From an uncultured Pseudokineococcus sp. (lineage in GTDB: Bacteria > Actinomycetota > Actinomycetes > Actinomycetales > Quadrisphaeraceae): DNA of 64,000 nt. Location of the stretch: NCBI RefSeq assembly GCF_947499845.1, contig NZ_CANMPM010000002.1, positions 248,001 through 312,000 on the forward strand. Direction: 5' to 3'. Below the pieces are notes generated by a model. The model did not search any database. It was given only the letters and a program-made list of their open reading frames with translations, and was not told the DNA's origin. A program made the position numbers and the translations under genes. Below are positions 50,726 to 58,416 of this stretch, piece after piece. Each line of letters opens with the position of its first letter. Position 1 is the first letter of the stretch.

Positions 50726-52600
50726 GTGGACCGCACCTCGTCAGCCGCCGCTCCCACCGCCCGCCGGGGACGTCCGCGCCGCTCGGCCCTCGCCGTCGGC
50801 CTCGCGGGCGCGCTGGTCGCCGGCCTCGTCGGCGCGGCCCCCGCGTCGGCCGAGCGCCCGGGCGGCCGGGGCGGCGCACCGCTCCCCCTGCCGCCGCGCG
50901 CCCCGGTGGCGACCGGCACCGGGGGCGCCGTGAGCTCGGTCGACCCCTACGCCACGCAGATCGGCCTCGACGTGCTCGCCGACGGCGGCACGGCCGTCGA
51001 CGCGGCCGTGGCGACGGCGGCGGCCCTCGGCGTCACCGAGCCCTACTCCGCCGGCATCGGCGGGGGCGGCTTCCTCGTGCACTACGACGCCGAGACGGGT
51101 GACGTCACCGCCTACGACAGCCGCGAGACGGCGCCCACGACCTTCACCGAGGACGTCTTGCGCGGGGACGACGGGGCGCCGCTGCCCTTCCGCGACGTCG
51201 TCAGCTCGGGCCTGTCCGTCGGGGTGCCCGGCACCGCCGCGCTGTGGGAGCGCCTCGCGGAGACGGAGGGCACCCGGCCCCTGGCCGAGCTGCTCGCCCC
51301 GGCGCGCGACCTCGCCCGCCGGGGCTTCGTCGTCGACGAGACCTTCAGCGAGCAGACCGCTGCCAACGCAGAGCGCTTCTCCCTCTTCCCGGCCACCGCG
51401 CAGGTCTTCCTGCCGGGCGGTGCGGTGCCCGAGCCGGGCGACGTCTTCCGCAACCCCGGCCTCGCCCGCGCCTACGACGAGATCAGCCGCCGCGGCACGC
51501 ACACCCTCTACGACGGCCGCATGGGGCGCGCCGTCGTCCGCGCCGCCCGGTACCCGCGCACCGCCCCGGGCGTCGAGGTCTTCCCCGGGCAGATCACCGC
51601 CGCCGACCTGGCGGCCTACGAGGTGCTCGAGCCGGAGCCGGTGCGCTCGGACTACCGCGGCCTGGAGGTGGTCGGCATGCCCGTGCCGTCCTCGGGCGGC
51701 ACGACGGTCGCCGAGGCGCTCAACCTCCTCGAGGCCTACGACGACCTCACGGGCGAGCAGCTCGCCGTCGTGCCCGAGGACGCCTACCTGCACCGCTTCG
51801 CGGAGGCCACGGCGACGGCCTTCGCCGACCGCAACCGCTACGTCGGCGACGTGCCGGGCGTCCCGGTCGAGGAGCTCGTCTCCCAGGGCTTCGCCGACGA
51901 GCGCGCCTGCGGGCTCTTCGACCCCGACGTCGCCGCGGCCCGGCCCATCCCCTTCGGCTCGCCGGACGGCGACTACGCGACCTGCGACGCGGCGGCCGGC
52001 GTCCAGGAGGCCCCGCGCGACGACCACGGGACGACGCACCTCACCGTCGCCGACGCGAGCGGAGACGTCGTCGCCTACACGCTGACCATCGAGCAGACCG
52101 GCGGCTCGGGCATCACGGTGCCGGGCTACGGCTTCCTGCTGAACAACGAGCTGACCGACTTCTCGTTCGCGCCGACGACGCCGGGGGTGCCCGACCCGAA
52201 CCTGCCGGGCCCGGGCAAGCGGCCCCGCTCGTCGATGGCGCCGACGGTCGTCCTCCAGGACGGCGTCGCGGTCGGCGGCCTCGGCTCCCCGGGCGGCTCG
52301 ACGATCATCACGACGGTCGCGCAGGTGCTCACGGGGTACGTCGACCGCGGCCTGCCCCTCGTCGACGCGATCGCGGCGCCGCGCGTCTCCTCGCGCAACG
52401 GCGCGACGACGACGGTCGAACCGGTCGTCGCCGACGGACCGCTCGGCGAGGCGCTGCGGGCGCGCGGCCACGCGCTGTCGACGTCCTCGGAGATCGGCGC
52501 GGCGACGGCGGTGCGGGTGCTTCCCGACGGGCGCTTCGAGGCCGCCGCCGAGACGGTGCGGCGCGGCGGAGGGGACGCGGGGGTCGTCAACCCGGGCTGA
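50726..52600 (+). CDS. ggt: Secreted gamma-glutamyltransferase
   Basis: A 624-residue Ntn hydrolase precursor. The N terminus has a Tat/Sec-like signal (RRGRPRRSALAVGLAGALVAGLVGAAPASA). The large subunit contains GGTAVDAAVATAAALGVTEPYSAGIGGGGF and DSRETAP; autocleavage is expected before Thr436 in DHGTTHLTVAD, producing the small subunit with the catalytic Thr. GSGITVPGYGFLLNNELTDFS, GKRPRSSMAPTVV and GSPGGSTIITTV are the conserved substrate loops. It hydrolyses or transfers gamma-glutamyl groups; glutathione is rare in actinobacteria, so the natural substrate may be different. Ends at a twin-hairpin region. Confidence 0.94.
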   Translation: MDRTSSAAAPTARRGRPRRSALAVGLAGALVAGLVGAAPASAERPGGRGGAPLPLPPRAPVATGTGGAVSSVDPYATQIGLDVLADGGTAVDAAVATAAALGVTEPYSAGIGGGGFLVHYDAETGDVTAYDSRETAPTTFTEDVLRGDDGAPLPFRDVVSSGLSVGVPGTAALWERLAETEGTRPLAELLAPARDLARRGFVVDETFSEQTAANAERFSLFPATAQVFLPGGAVPEPGDVFRNPGLARAYDEISRRGTHTLYDGRMGRAVVRAARYPRTAPGVEVFPGQITAADLAAYEVLEPEPVRSDYRGLEVVGMPVPSSGGTTVAEALNLLEAYDDLTGEQLAVVPEDAYLHRFAEATATAFADRNRYVGDVPGVPVEELVSQGFADERACGLFDPDVAAARPIPFGSPDGDYATCDAAAGVQEAPRDDHGTTHLTVADASGDVVAYTLTIEQTGGSGITVPGYGFLLNNELTDFSFAPTTPGVPDPNLPGPGKRPRSSMAPTVVLQDGVAVGGLGSPGGSTIITTVAQVLTGYVDRGLPLVDAIAAPRVSSRNGATTTVEPVVADGPLGEALRARGHALSTSSEIGAATAVRVLPDGRFEAAAETVRRGGGDAGVVNPG

Positions 52601-52602
52601 CC

Positions 52603-52672
52603 GGGCGAGCAGGCGACGACTCGCCCCCGACGACGTCCCTCCCAGGGCGAGCAGGCGACGACTCGCCCTGGG
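52603..52672. terminator. Two tandem hairpins with the same loop between convergent genes
   Basis: Hairpin 1: GGGCGAG (52603-52609) with CTCGCCC (52620-52626). Hairpin 2: 11-bp stem (52641-52651 with 52662-52672). Both loops read CAGGCGACGA. They serve as a bidirectional terminator between ggt and the zinc-ribbon gene. Confidence 0.8.
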
Positions 52673-52676
52673 GGCC

Positions 52677-52886
52677 TCAGGCCCCGGCGGGGCGCTGGCT
52701 GTAGGCGATCTCGGGGTACTCGACGCCGCAGCCGGTGCAGCGGTACCAGTCCATGCCGCTGACGACGACGCGCAGCTCGGCCGGGGCGCCGCAGTGCGGC
52801 AGGTAGCAGGAGCGCTGCACGGGCGCGGCGGCGCGCTGGGCGGGCACCCGGGCGGTGCGGACGACGTGGAGGGTGCTGCTGGTCAT
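52677..52886 (-). CDS. Small zinc-ribbon-like protein
   Basis: A 69-residue protein with four cysteines in two pairs: CYLPHCG (27-32) and CTGCG (50-53), spaced like a treble-clef or ribbon Zn site, and aromatic residues around them (MDWYRC, YPEIAYS). The start ATG at 52886 has AAGGA at about seven bases. Function unknown; a small DNA-, RNA- or protein-binding module is possible. Confidence 0.65.
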   Translation of the reverse strand: MTSSTLHVVRTARVPAQRAAAPVQRSCYLPHCGAPAELRVVVSGMDWYRCTGCGVEYPEIAYSQRPAGA

Positions 52887-53097
52887 GGCGGGTCCTTCAG
52901 GGGGCTGGGGAGGGCTGGTGGCGGAGCGGGCCGGGCGGCGGGTGCCGCCGGCGACCCCTCCGTCATCGGCACGACCACGCCCGTCCTGCAGTCCCCTCGC
53001 GCGAGGATCCCTACGCGCGTGGAGCCTGGGCCTGCTCCGACGGCCCGGCCGGACGCCCGGACCCGCCCGTCGCCACGCCCGCGGCCCCGCGCCCCCG

Positions 53098-53103
53098 TAG
53101 CGT
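53098..53103 (+). promoter_or_regulatory. Leaderless -10 (TAGCGT) of the Pr6Pr-like gene
   Basis: TAGCGT ends seven bases before the GTG at 53111. Confidence 0.55.
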
Positions 53104-53110
53104 CGCGCCC

Positions 53111-53746
53111 GTGAGCGACGAGGGGCAGCGCGCGTGGTGGGGCCTGACGGGGGCGGTCGCGGCGGTCTGCGTGGTGCTGCAGGTGGCGCTCGCGGCGACG
53201 TCGGGCGCCCCCGAGGTGGGGGCCCGCGTCGTGCGCTCGCTCAGCTACTTCACCATCGACACCAACGCCCTCGTCGCCGTCCTCGGGCTGCTCGTGGCGG
53301 CCCGGCCCGACCGGACGGGCCCGTGGTGGCGGGCGCTGCGGCTGGGCGCGCCGCTGTGCATCGTCGTCGTCGGCGTCATCTACCACGTCGAGCTGCGCCA
53401 GCAGGGCCTCACCGGGATCGACCTCGTGCTCGACACCGGCCTGCACTACGTCGTGCCCGCGCTGGCGCTCGTCGGCTGGCTCCTCGCCACCCCGCGGGGG
53501 CTCGCCGACGTCGGCGCCGCCCTGCGCGCGCTCGTCTACCCGGTGGTCTGGCTCGTGTGGACCTTCGCCCACGGCGCCGTCACGGGCTGGTACCCCTACC
53601 CCTTCCTCGACGTCACCGAGGTCGGCGCGGGCGGGGCGGCCGTGGGCGTCGCGCTGGTCGCGCCGCTGCTGGGCGTCCTCGCGGTCGCCGCCGTGACCGG
53701 GGACCGGGCGGTCGCCCGCCGACGCTCGCCCGCCCCGCGGGGCTGA
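53111..53746 (+). CDS. Pr6Pr-family (FAR-17a/AIG1-like) membrane protein
   Basis: A 211-residue protein with six spans. SYFTIDTNALVAVLGLLVAARP, GVIYHVELRQQGLTGIDLVLDTGLHYVVPALALVGWLL and YPVVWLVWTFAHGAVTGWYPYPFLDVTEVG match the Pr6Pr pattern (F-T-I/V-x-T/S-N, then H-Y-x-x-P and a late W-x-P-Y-x-F-L/I-D). The conserved Asn, His and Asp lie in the membrane as in AIG1-type lipid hydrolases, but bacterial members have no established role. Confidence 0.82.
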   Translation: MSDEGQRAWWGLTGAVAAVCVVLQVALAATSGAPEVGARVVRSLSYFTIDTNALVAVLGLLVAARPDRTGPWWRALRLGAPLCIVVVGVIYHVELRQQGLTGIDLVLDTGLHYVVPALALVGWLLATPRGLADVGAALRALVYPVVWLVWTFAHGAVTGWYPYPFLDVTEVGAGGAAVGVALVAPLLGVLAVAAVTGDRAVARRRSPAPRG

Positions 53747-53753
53747 CTGAAGC

Positions 53754-53836
53754 CCCTCACCGCCGAGCCCCCCGCACCGCCGAGTCCCTCACCGCCGAGC
53801 CCCCCGCACCGCCGAGTCCCGCACCGGCGAGCCCCC
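53754..53836. repeat. 32-bp tandem repeat, about 2.6 copies
   Basis: Units at 53754-53785 and 53786-53817 are identical apart from edge bases, followed by a partial, diverged copy to ~53836. Each unit holds two CACCGCCGAG half-units about 16 bases apart. The array fills the gap between the Pr6Pr-like gene and the converging permease gene. Confidence 0.85.
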
Positions 53837-53851
53837 GGCCGCCGGGACGCC

Positions 53852-54727
53852 TCACTCTCGGACGGCGCCCTCGAGCATCCCGCGGATGAAGTGCCGCTGC
53901 AGCACCAGGTAGACCACGACGACGGGCAGCGCCACGAGCACCGCGCCCGCGGCGAGCAGCGAGGTGCCCTGGGTGTACTGGCCCTGGAAGAGCGCGAGGC
54001 CGAGCGGCGCCGTCCTCAGCCGCCCGGCGGGGGCCATGACCAGGGGGATGAGGAACTCGTTCCACGTCCACATGAAGACGAGCAGCACGAGCGTGGTGAT
54101 GGCTGGGCGCCCGATCGGCACGAGCACCGACCACAGCACGCGGTGGGGGCCGGCGCCGTCGAGGCGCGCCGCCTCGATGAGCGAGCGGTTCGTCGTCCGG
54201 AAGTACGCCCGCATCCAGTACGTGCCGAAGGCGACCGACTGGGCGACCTGCGGCAGGGCGATGCCCCAGACGGTGTCGGTGAGCCCGAGCGTGCGCAGGT
54301 CGAAGAAGAGCGGCACGACGACGACCTCGGTCGGCACCATGATCCCGAGCAGGAAGAGGTAGAAGAGCACCTCGCGGCCGCGGAACTCCATGGTGCCGAA
54401 GGCGTAGCCGCTCATGATCGACAGCAGCGTCGCCGCCACGACGACGACGAGCGCCACGAGGGCGGACGTCGCCATGTAGTCCCCGAAGCGGCCCTGCACC
54501 CAGGCGTCGGCGAAGTTCTGCGGGCGCAGCCCCGTGCCGTCCGCGGCCCGCTCGGGGCTCAGCGCCTCGGCGACCACCGTCACGACGGGGCCGAGGGCCA
54601 GCAGCGCGAAACCGACGAGGACGACGTAGCTGAGGGCGCGGTGCGCGGCCGAGCCGCGCGAGGGACCCCGCGCCGGCCCGGCCTCGGGGGCTGCGTCCCG
54701 CCGGCGGGCCGCCGTCGCCGCGCTCAC
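53852..54727 (-). CDS. Carbohydrate ABC transporter permease (MalG type)
   Basis: A 291-residue permease from a GTG at 54727 that overlaps the partner permease stop (GTGA). Six spans; the EAA loop is IEAARLDGAGPHRVLWSVLVPIGRP, where it contacts the ATPase. GLRPQNFADAW and LGIMVPTEVVVVPLFF are typical MalG features. A longer upstream frame is a shadow. No ATPase gene is in the cluster, so a shared MsiK-like ATPase elsewhere in the genome is expected, as known for actinobacterial sugar importers. Confidence 0.92.
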   Translation of the reverse strand: MSAATAARRRDAAPEAGPARGPSRGSAAHRALSYVVLVGFALLALGPVVTVVAEALSPERAADGTGLRPQNFADAWVQGRFGDYMATSALVALVVVVAATLLSIMSGYAFGTMEFRGREVLFYLFLLGIMVPTEVVVVPLFFDLRTLGLTDTVWGIALPQVAQSVAFGTYWMRAYFRTTNRSLIEAARLDGAGPHRVLWSVLVPIGRPAITTLVLLVFMWTWNEFLIPLVMAPAGRLRTAPLGLALFQGQYTQGTSLLAAGAVLVALPVVVVYLVLQRHFIRGMLEGAVRE

Positions 54728-55665
54728 CGCTGCCGGTCCGCGACGCGGTTGACGACGAGGTTGACGGCGAAGACGAGGACGGTGAGCACGACGCCGACCG
54801 CGGCGGCCGCACCGACCTCGCCGAGCTCGAACGCCCGGCGGTAGACCTCGTAGCTCGGCACCGTCGTCGAGGTCCCCGGGCCGCCCCCGGTGGTGACGTA
54901 GACGAGGTCGAAGGTCTTCAGCGCCGAGATGATCGTCAGGGTCAGCGCGACGGCGATCTCGGGCCGGATCGCGGGCAGCGTGAGCACGCGCAGCTGGCGC
55001 GCCGGGCTCGCGCCGTCGAGGGAGGCCGCCTCGTACAGCTCCTTCGGCACCCGCGCCATGCCCGCCATGAGGAGCACGGTGACGAGCCCGGTGGAGACCC
55101 ACGTGCCGATGAGGCCGACGGCGGGCAGCGCCGTCGCGTAGTCGCCGAGCCAGGTGCGCGTCAGCGCGTCGAGGCCGACGGCGCGCAGGAGGTCGTTGAG
55201 CGTGCCGTCGGGCGCGTAGATCCGCCGCCACGCGACGGCGAGGACGACCATCGCGATGACCTGCGGCAGGAAGACGACGGTGCGGAAGAGCGGCAGCCCC
55301 CGCACGCGGGCCCGCACGAGCAGCGCGGCGAGCACGAGGCCGACCGCCAGCGGCAGCAGCGAGAAGAAGACGACGAGGACGAGCGCGTGGCCGAACGCCG
55401 CCCGCAGGCCCGTGTCGGTGAGGACGGCGGCGTAGTTCGCGAGGCCGACCGGCGTGCCGACGGTGAGCCCGTCGAAGTCGTAGAAGGAGAACTGCACGGC
55501 CCGCAGCAGCGGGTAGAGCAGGAAGGCGCCGTAGACGGCGAGCGCCGGGGCGACGAAAAGGTACGGCGTGGCCCGCCCCCGCGGCGCCCGCCCCCGCACG
55601 GGGGCGGACGCCGCGCTCGCCGGGGCGGCGGCGGCCTCAGCCGCCGCTGGAGGTGAAGTCGGCAT
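54724..55665 (-). CDS. Carbohydrate ABC transporter permease (MalF type)
   Basis: A 313-residue permease. A ~30-residue Ala/Arg head precedes span 1 (YLFVAPALAVYGAFLLYPLLRAVQFSFYDFDG), the MalF-family opening. The EAA loop is YEAASLDGASPARQLRVLTLPAIRP. It forms the channel with the MalG-type protein. Its ATG overlaps the 3' end of the binding-protein gene by 29 bases. Confidence 0.92.
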   Translation of the reverse strand: MPTSPPAAAEAAAAPASAASAPVRGRAPRGRATPYLFVAPALAVYGAFLLYPLLRAVQFSFYDFDGLTVGTPVGLANYAAVLTDTGLRAAFGHALVLVVFFSLLPLAVGLVLAALLVRARVRGLPLFRTVVFLPQVIAMVVLAVAWRRIYAPDGTLNDLLRAVGLDALTRTWLGDYATALPAVGLIGTWVSTGLVTVLLMAGMARVPKELYEAASLDGASPARQLRVLTLPAIRPEIAVALTLTIISALKTFDLVYVTTGGGPGTSTTVPSYEVYRRAFELGEVGAAAAVGVVLTVLVFAVNLVVNRVADRQR

Positions 55666-57019
55666 AGTCGGCCTCGAGCGCGTCCGCCGCCTGCTCGGGG
55701 GTGAGCTCGCCGGCCAGCAGCCCCTGCAGCGTCTGGTTGAGCGTCTCGCCGAAGGTCGGCGTCGCGTAGTCGAGGTAGGGCAGCAGCGCGCCCTGCGAGC
55801 TCACGTCGCCGAAGGCCGTGTAGACGTCGGCGAGCAGGCCGCTCTCCGGCGCGTAGGAGGCCGTGTCGACGACGGGGAGGTTGCCCGTGTCCGCCAGCAC
55901 CTGCATGGCGTCGTCGCTCGTGAGGAAGTCGATGTACGCGGCCGCGACGTCGGGCTCCTCGGCCGCCGTCGTGATGGAGAAGGGGATGCCGGTGCCACCG
56001 GTGGTGGCGAGCTCGCCGCCGTCGGCGGGCGGCGGCGCGAAGAAGCCCGCGTCCTCGCCCATGGCGTCCTGCAGGTCGGGCGCGAGCCACGACCCCGCGA
56101 CGAGGAAGACGCCCTGCCCGTCGGCCAGCTGCTGCCACGCGGCGTCGTAGTCGGTGCCGTTGACGCCCTCGTTGAACCAGCCCTGCTCCTGCCACTGCTG
56201 CAGCTGGCCGAGCGCCTCGAGGTTCTCCGGGGTCGTCCAGCTGGCGCCCGCGTTGCCGAGGCCGAGGTCGCGGATCTGCGCCGGGTCCACATGCGCCCCC
56301 TGCACGGCGCCGAAGACGTGCCCGGCGGGCCAGCCCTCGATGTTGCCGAGGAGCAGCGGCGTGCGCCCGGCGTCGGCCGCGGTCTGCAGGGCGGCCTCGA
56401 AGTCGGCCCACGTCTGCGGGACCTCGAGGCCGAGCTCGTCGAGCGCGCTGCGGCTGTAGTAGACGCCGACGACCTCGCCGACCTGCGGCAGCCCGTAGAG
56501 GGAGCCCTCGCCGAAGACCGTGCCGTCCTCGGAGTAGGTCGAGTACTGCAGGACGCTCTCGGGGTAGCGGTCGCGCCACCCGTACGCGTCGGCGTAGGCG
56601 TCGAGCGCCACGAGCTGGCCGGCGGCGACGAACTGGCCCATGGTCGCGCGGGCGTTGTTCGTCTGGACGACGTCGGGGGCGTCCTCGCCGGTGAGGGCCA
56701 GCCGCAGCGTCGTCGCGAGGTCGTCGAAGGACTGCGACACCCGCTCGACGGTGACGTTCGGGTACGCCTCCTCGAAGGCGGCGTTGAGCTGGGTGATCTG
56801 CTCGTCCTGCCCGCCGCGGACCTCCTGGTCCCACACCGTCAGCGTCACGTCGCCCGCGTCCGCCACGTCGGTCGAGACCGGTCCGGTGGGCTGCGGCGGC
56901 GTCCCGCCGTCGTCGCTGCCGGACCCGGGGGCGCACGCCGTCAGCGCCAGGGCCGCGGCGGCCCCGAGCCCGACGGCGCGGGCGACCGCCCTCCCCGCCG
57001 CGCTCCTCGTCGATGCCAT
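55637..57019 (-). CDS. Sugar-binding lipoprotein of an ABC importer
   Basis: A 460-residue family 1 solute-binding protein. The signal ends in lipobox LALTACAPG with Cys29, then a Gly/Ser/Pro linker. The mature chain has VTLTVWDQEVRGGQDEQITQLNAAFEEAYPNVTVE, PDVVQTNN, YGLPQVGEVVGVYYSRSALDELGLEVPQTWADFE and the conserved C-lobe VAAAYIDFLTSDDAM. Trp/Tyr-rich stretches suit sugar stacking. AGGAGGA lies just before the ATG. It delivers an oligosaccharide or glycoside to the two permeases encoded next. Confidence 0.93.
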   Translation of the reverse strand: MASTRSAAGRAVARAVGLGAAAALALTACAPGSGSDDGGTPPQPTGPVSTDVADAGDVTLTVWDQEVRGGQDEQITQLNAAFEEAYPNVTVERVSQSFDDLATTLRLALTGEDAPDVVQTNNARATMGQFVAAGQLVALDAYADAYGWRDRYPESVLQYSTYSEDGTVFGEGSLYGLPQVGEVVGVYYSRSALDELGLEVPQTWADFEAALQTAADAGRTPLLLGNIEGWPAGHVFGAVQGAHVDPAQIRDLGLGNAGASWTTPENLEALGQLQQWQEQGWFNEGVNGTDYDAAWQQLADGQGVFLVAGSWLAPDLQDAMGEDAGFFAPPPADGGELATTGGTGIPFSITTAAEEPDVAAAYIDFLTSDDAMQVLADTGNLPVVDTASYAPESGLLADVYTAFGDVSSQGALLPYLDYATPTFGETLNQTLQGLLAGELTPEQAADALEADYADFTSSGG

Positions 57020-57095
57020 CGCCGGTCCTCCTGTCGTGGCTGCTGCTGGGTGCCGTGGCGCGCGTGCTGCGACACGCCGGTGGGGGGAGCCTGCC

Positions 57096-58265
57096 TCAGA
57101 GGTCCGACGCCAGCGCGAAGGTGGCCTCCGCGCGCCGCACGGCGCCCACCGGGTCGGTCGGCAGCAGGTCGACGAGGAAGCCGTACCGCCGCTCGAGCTC
57201 CTCCCCCCGCGGGTCCCCCGCGCGGGCCCGCGTCGTCGTCGCGGCCCACCAGTCGGCGATGTCGCCCCAGCCGGGCGCCGCGAGCGAGCCCCCGAACTGC
57301 TGGACGGCGAGGGAGGCGCACAGCGCGGCGAAGGCGAGCCGCTCCTCCAGCGGCCAGCCCGCCAGCGTGCCGAGGACGACGGACGCGCCGAAGACGTCGC
57401 CGGCGCCCGTCGGGTCCACGGCCTCGACGGCGACGCCCGGCACGCGCGCGGACTCCCCCGTGGTCGCGTCGACCGCCATCGCCCCGTCGGCGCCGCACGT
57501 CACGACGGCGAGCGGCACCCGCTCGGCCAGGGCGGCGAGCGCCCGCTCGGCGGTCGGGGTGCGGGTGTAGGCCATGGCCTCGACCTCGTTGGGCAGGAAC
57601 GCGTGGCAGCTGCCCAGCCGCTCCAGCACCGCCGGGTCCCACGCGCCGCTCGGGTCCCACCCGACGTCGGCGAAGACGGCGGCGCCCTGGTCGCGGGCCG
57701 CGAGCCACCACGGCGCGTCGGCCGCGCCGTCGGCGGCCCCGACGGACGTGCCGGCGGCCGGGTCCGCGTCGTGCGGCAGCGCGAGCTCGGTGATGACGGC
57801 GCGCGAGCGCGGCGGCGGTGAGCCCACGAGGTCGGCCGGCGGCACCGGCGGCGGGTGCCCGTGGGTGACCATGCTGCGGTCGCCGTCGTGCGCCATCGAG
57901 ACGGTGACGGCCGAGTGCCAGCCGGGGAAGACGCGCGAGCGCGAGAGGTCGACGCCCTCCTGCTCGCGGAGCACCTGCCAGCAGAAGCGCCCGTAGACGT
58001 CGTCGCCGAAGCCGGCGGCCAGGCCCGTGCGCAGGCCCAGCCGGCTCGTGGCCACGGCCAGGTTCGCGATGCCGCCGGGCAGCGAGCCCATGCCCGTGGT
58101 CCACACCTCGGTGCCGGGCGCCGGCGCCGCCTCGAGGCCGGTGAAGACCATGTCGAAGAAGAGCTGGCCGGAGAGGAAGACGTCGAGGGGGGCCTGCGCG
58201 GCGTCGTCCCCCGGCGGGCGCGCGGGCCGCAGCGGGTCGTGGCGGGGAGGACCGGCGGGGGTCAT
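57096..58265 (-). CDS. PfkB-family carbohydrate kinase
   Basis: A 389-residue ribokinase-fold kinase. GGIANLAVATSRLGLRTGLAAGFGDDVYGR is the substrate-side N-terminal motif and DPTGAGDVFGAS the anion hole with catalytic base Asp290. SMAHDGDRSMVTH replaces the usual lid segment. It should phosphorylate a sugar taken up by the downstream ABC importer; which sugar is unknown. The ATG has GGAGGAGG six bases upstream. It is the first gene of the minus-strand operon, 76 bases before the binding-protein gene, with its promoter next to the divergent GH4 gene. Confidence 0.9.
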   Translation of the reverse strand: MTPAGPPRHDPLRPARPPGDDAAQAPLDVFLSGQLFFDMVFTGLEAAPAPGTEVWTTGMGSLPGGIANLAVATSRLGLRTGLAAGFGDDVYGRFCWQVLREQEGVDLSRSRVFPGWHSAVTVSMAHDGDRSMVTHGHPPPVPPADLVGSPPPRSRAVITELALPHDADPAAGTSVGAADGAADAPWWLAARDQGAAVFADVGWDPSGAWDPAVLERLGSCHAFLPNEVEAMAYTRTPTAERALAALAERVPLAVVTCGADGAMAVDATTGESARVPGVAVEAVDPTGAGDVFGASVVLGTLAGWPLEERLAFAALCASLAVQQFGGSLAAPGWGDIADWWAATTTRARAGDPRGEELERRYGFLVDLLPTDPVGAVRRAEATFALASDL

Positions 58266-58312
58266 GCGCGCCTCCTCCTGCTCGTCGGCCGTCGCCCGGC
58301 GGGGGCGCCGCC

Positions 58313-58354
58313 GGGGCGGCGCCGTGCGGGGCGGCGCCGTGCGGGGCGACGGTA
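58313..58354 (-). promoter_or_regulatory. Promoter of the sugar operon with 15-bp tandem repeat in the leader
   Basis: TACCGT on the minus strand (58354-58349) is a -10 candidate ~84 bases before the pfkB ATG. The predicted leader begins with two perfect copies of GGGGCGGCGCCGTGC (58313-58327 and 58328-58342, plus-strand reading) and a six-base third start. The repeat may be a regulator site controlling both divergent transcripts. Confidence 0.5.
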
Positions 58355-58416
58355 GCCCCTCGCGGGGAGGGCCCGTGGGGCGCGCGCCGCCCGCCGGGGC
58401 GGGCAGGATCAGGGGC

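Noticed and set aside
54728-55231. 168-residue extension of the MalG-type permease
   Set aside because: It overlaps the MalF-type permease in another frame; the GTGA junction at 54724-54727 gives a normal-length protein.
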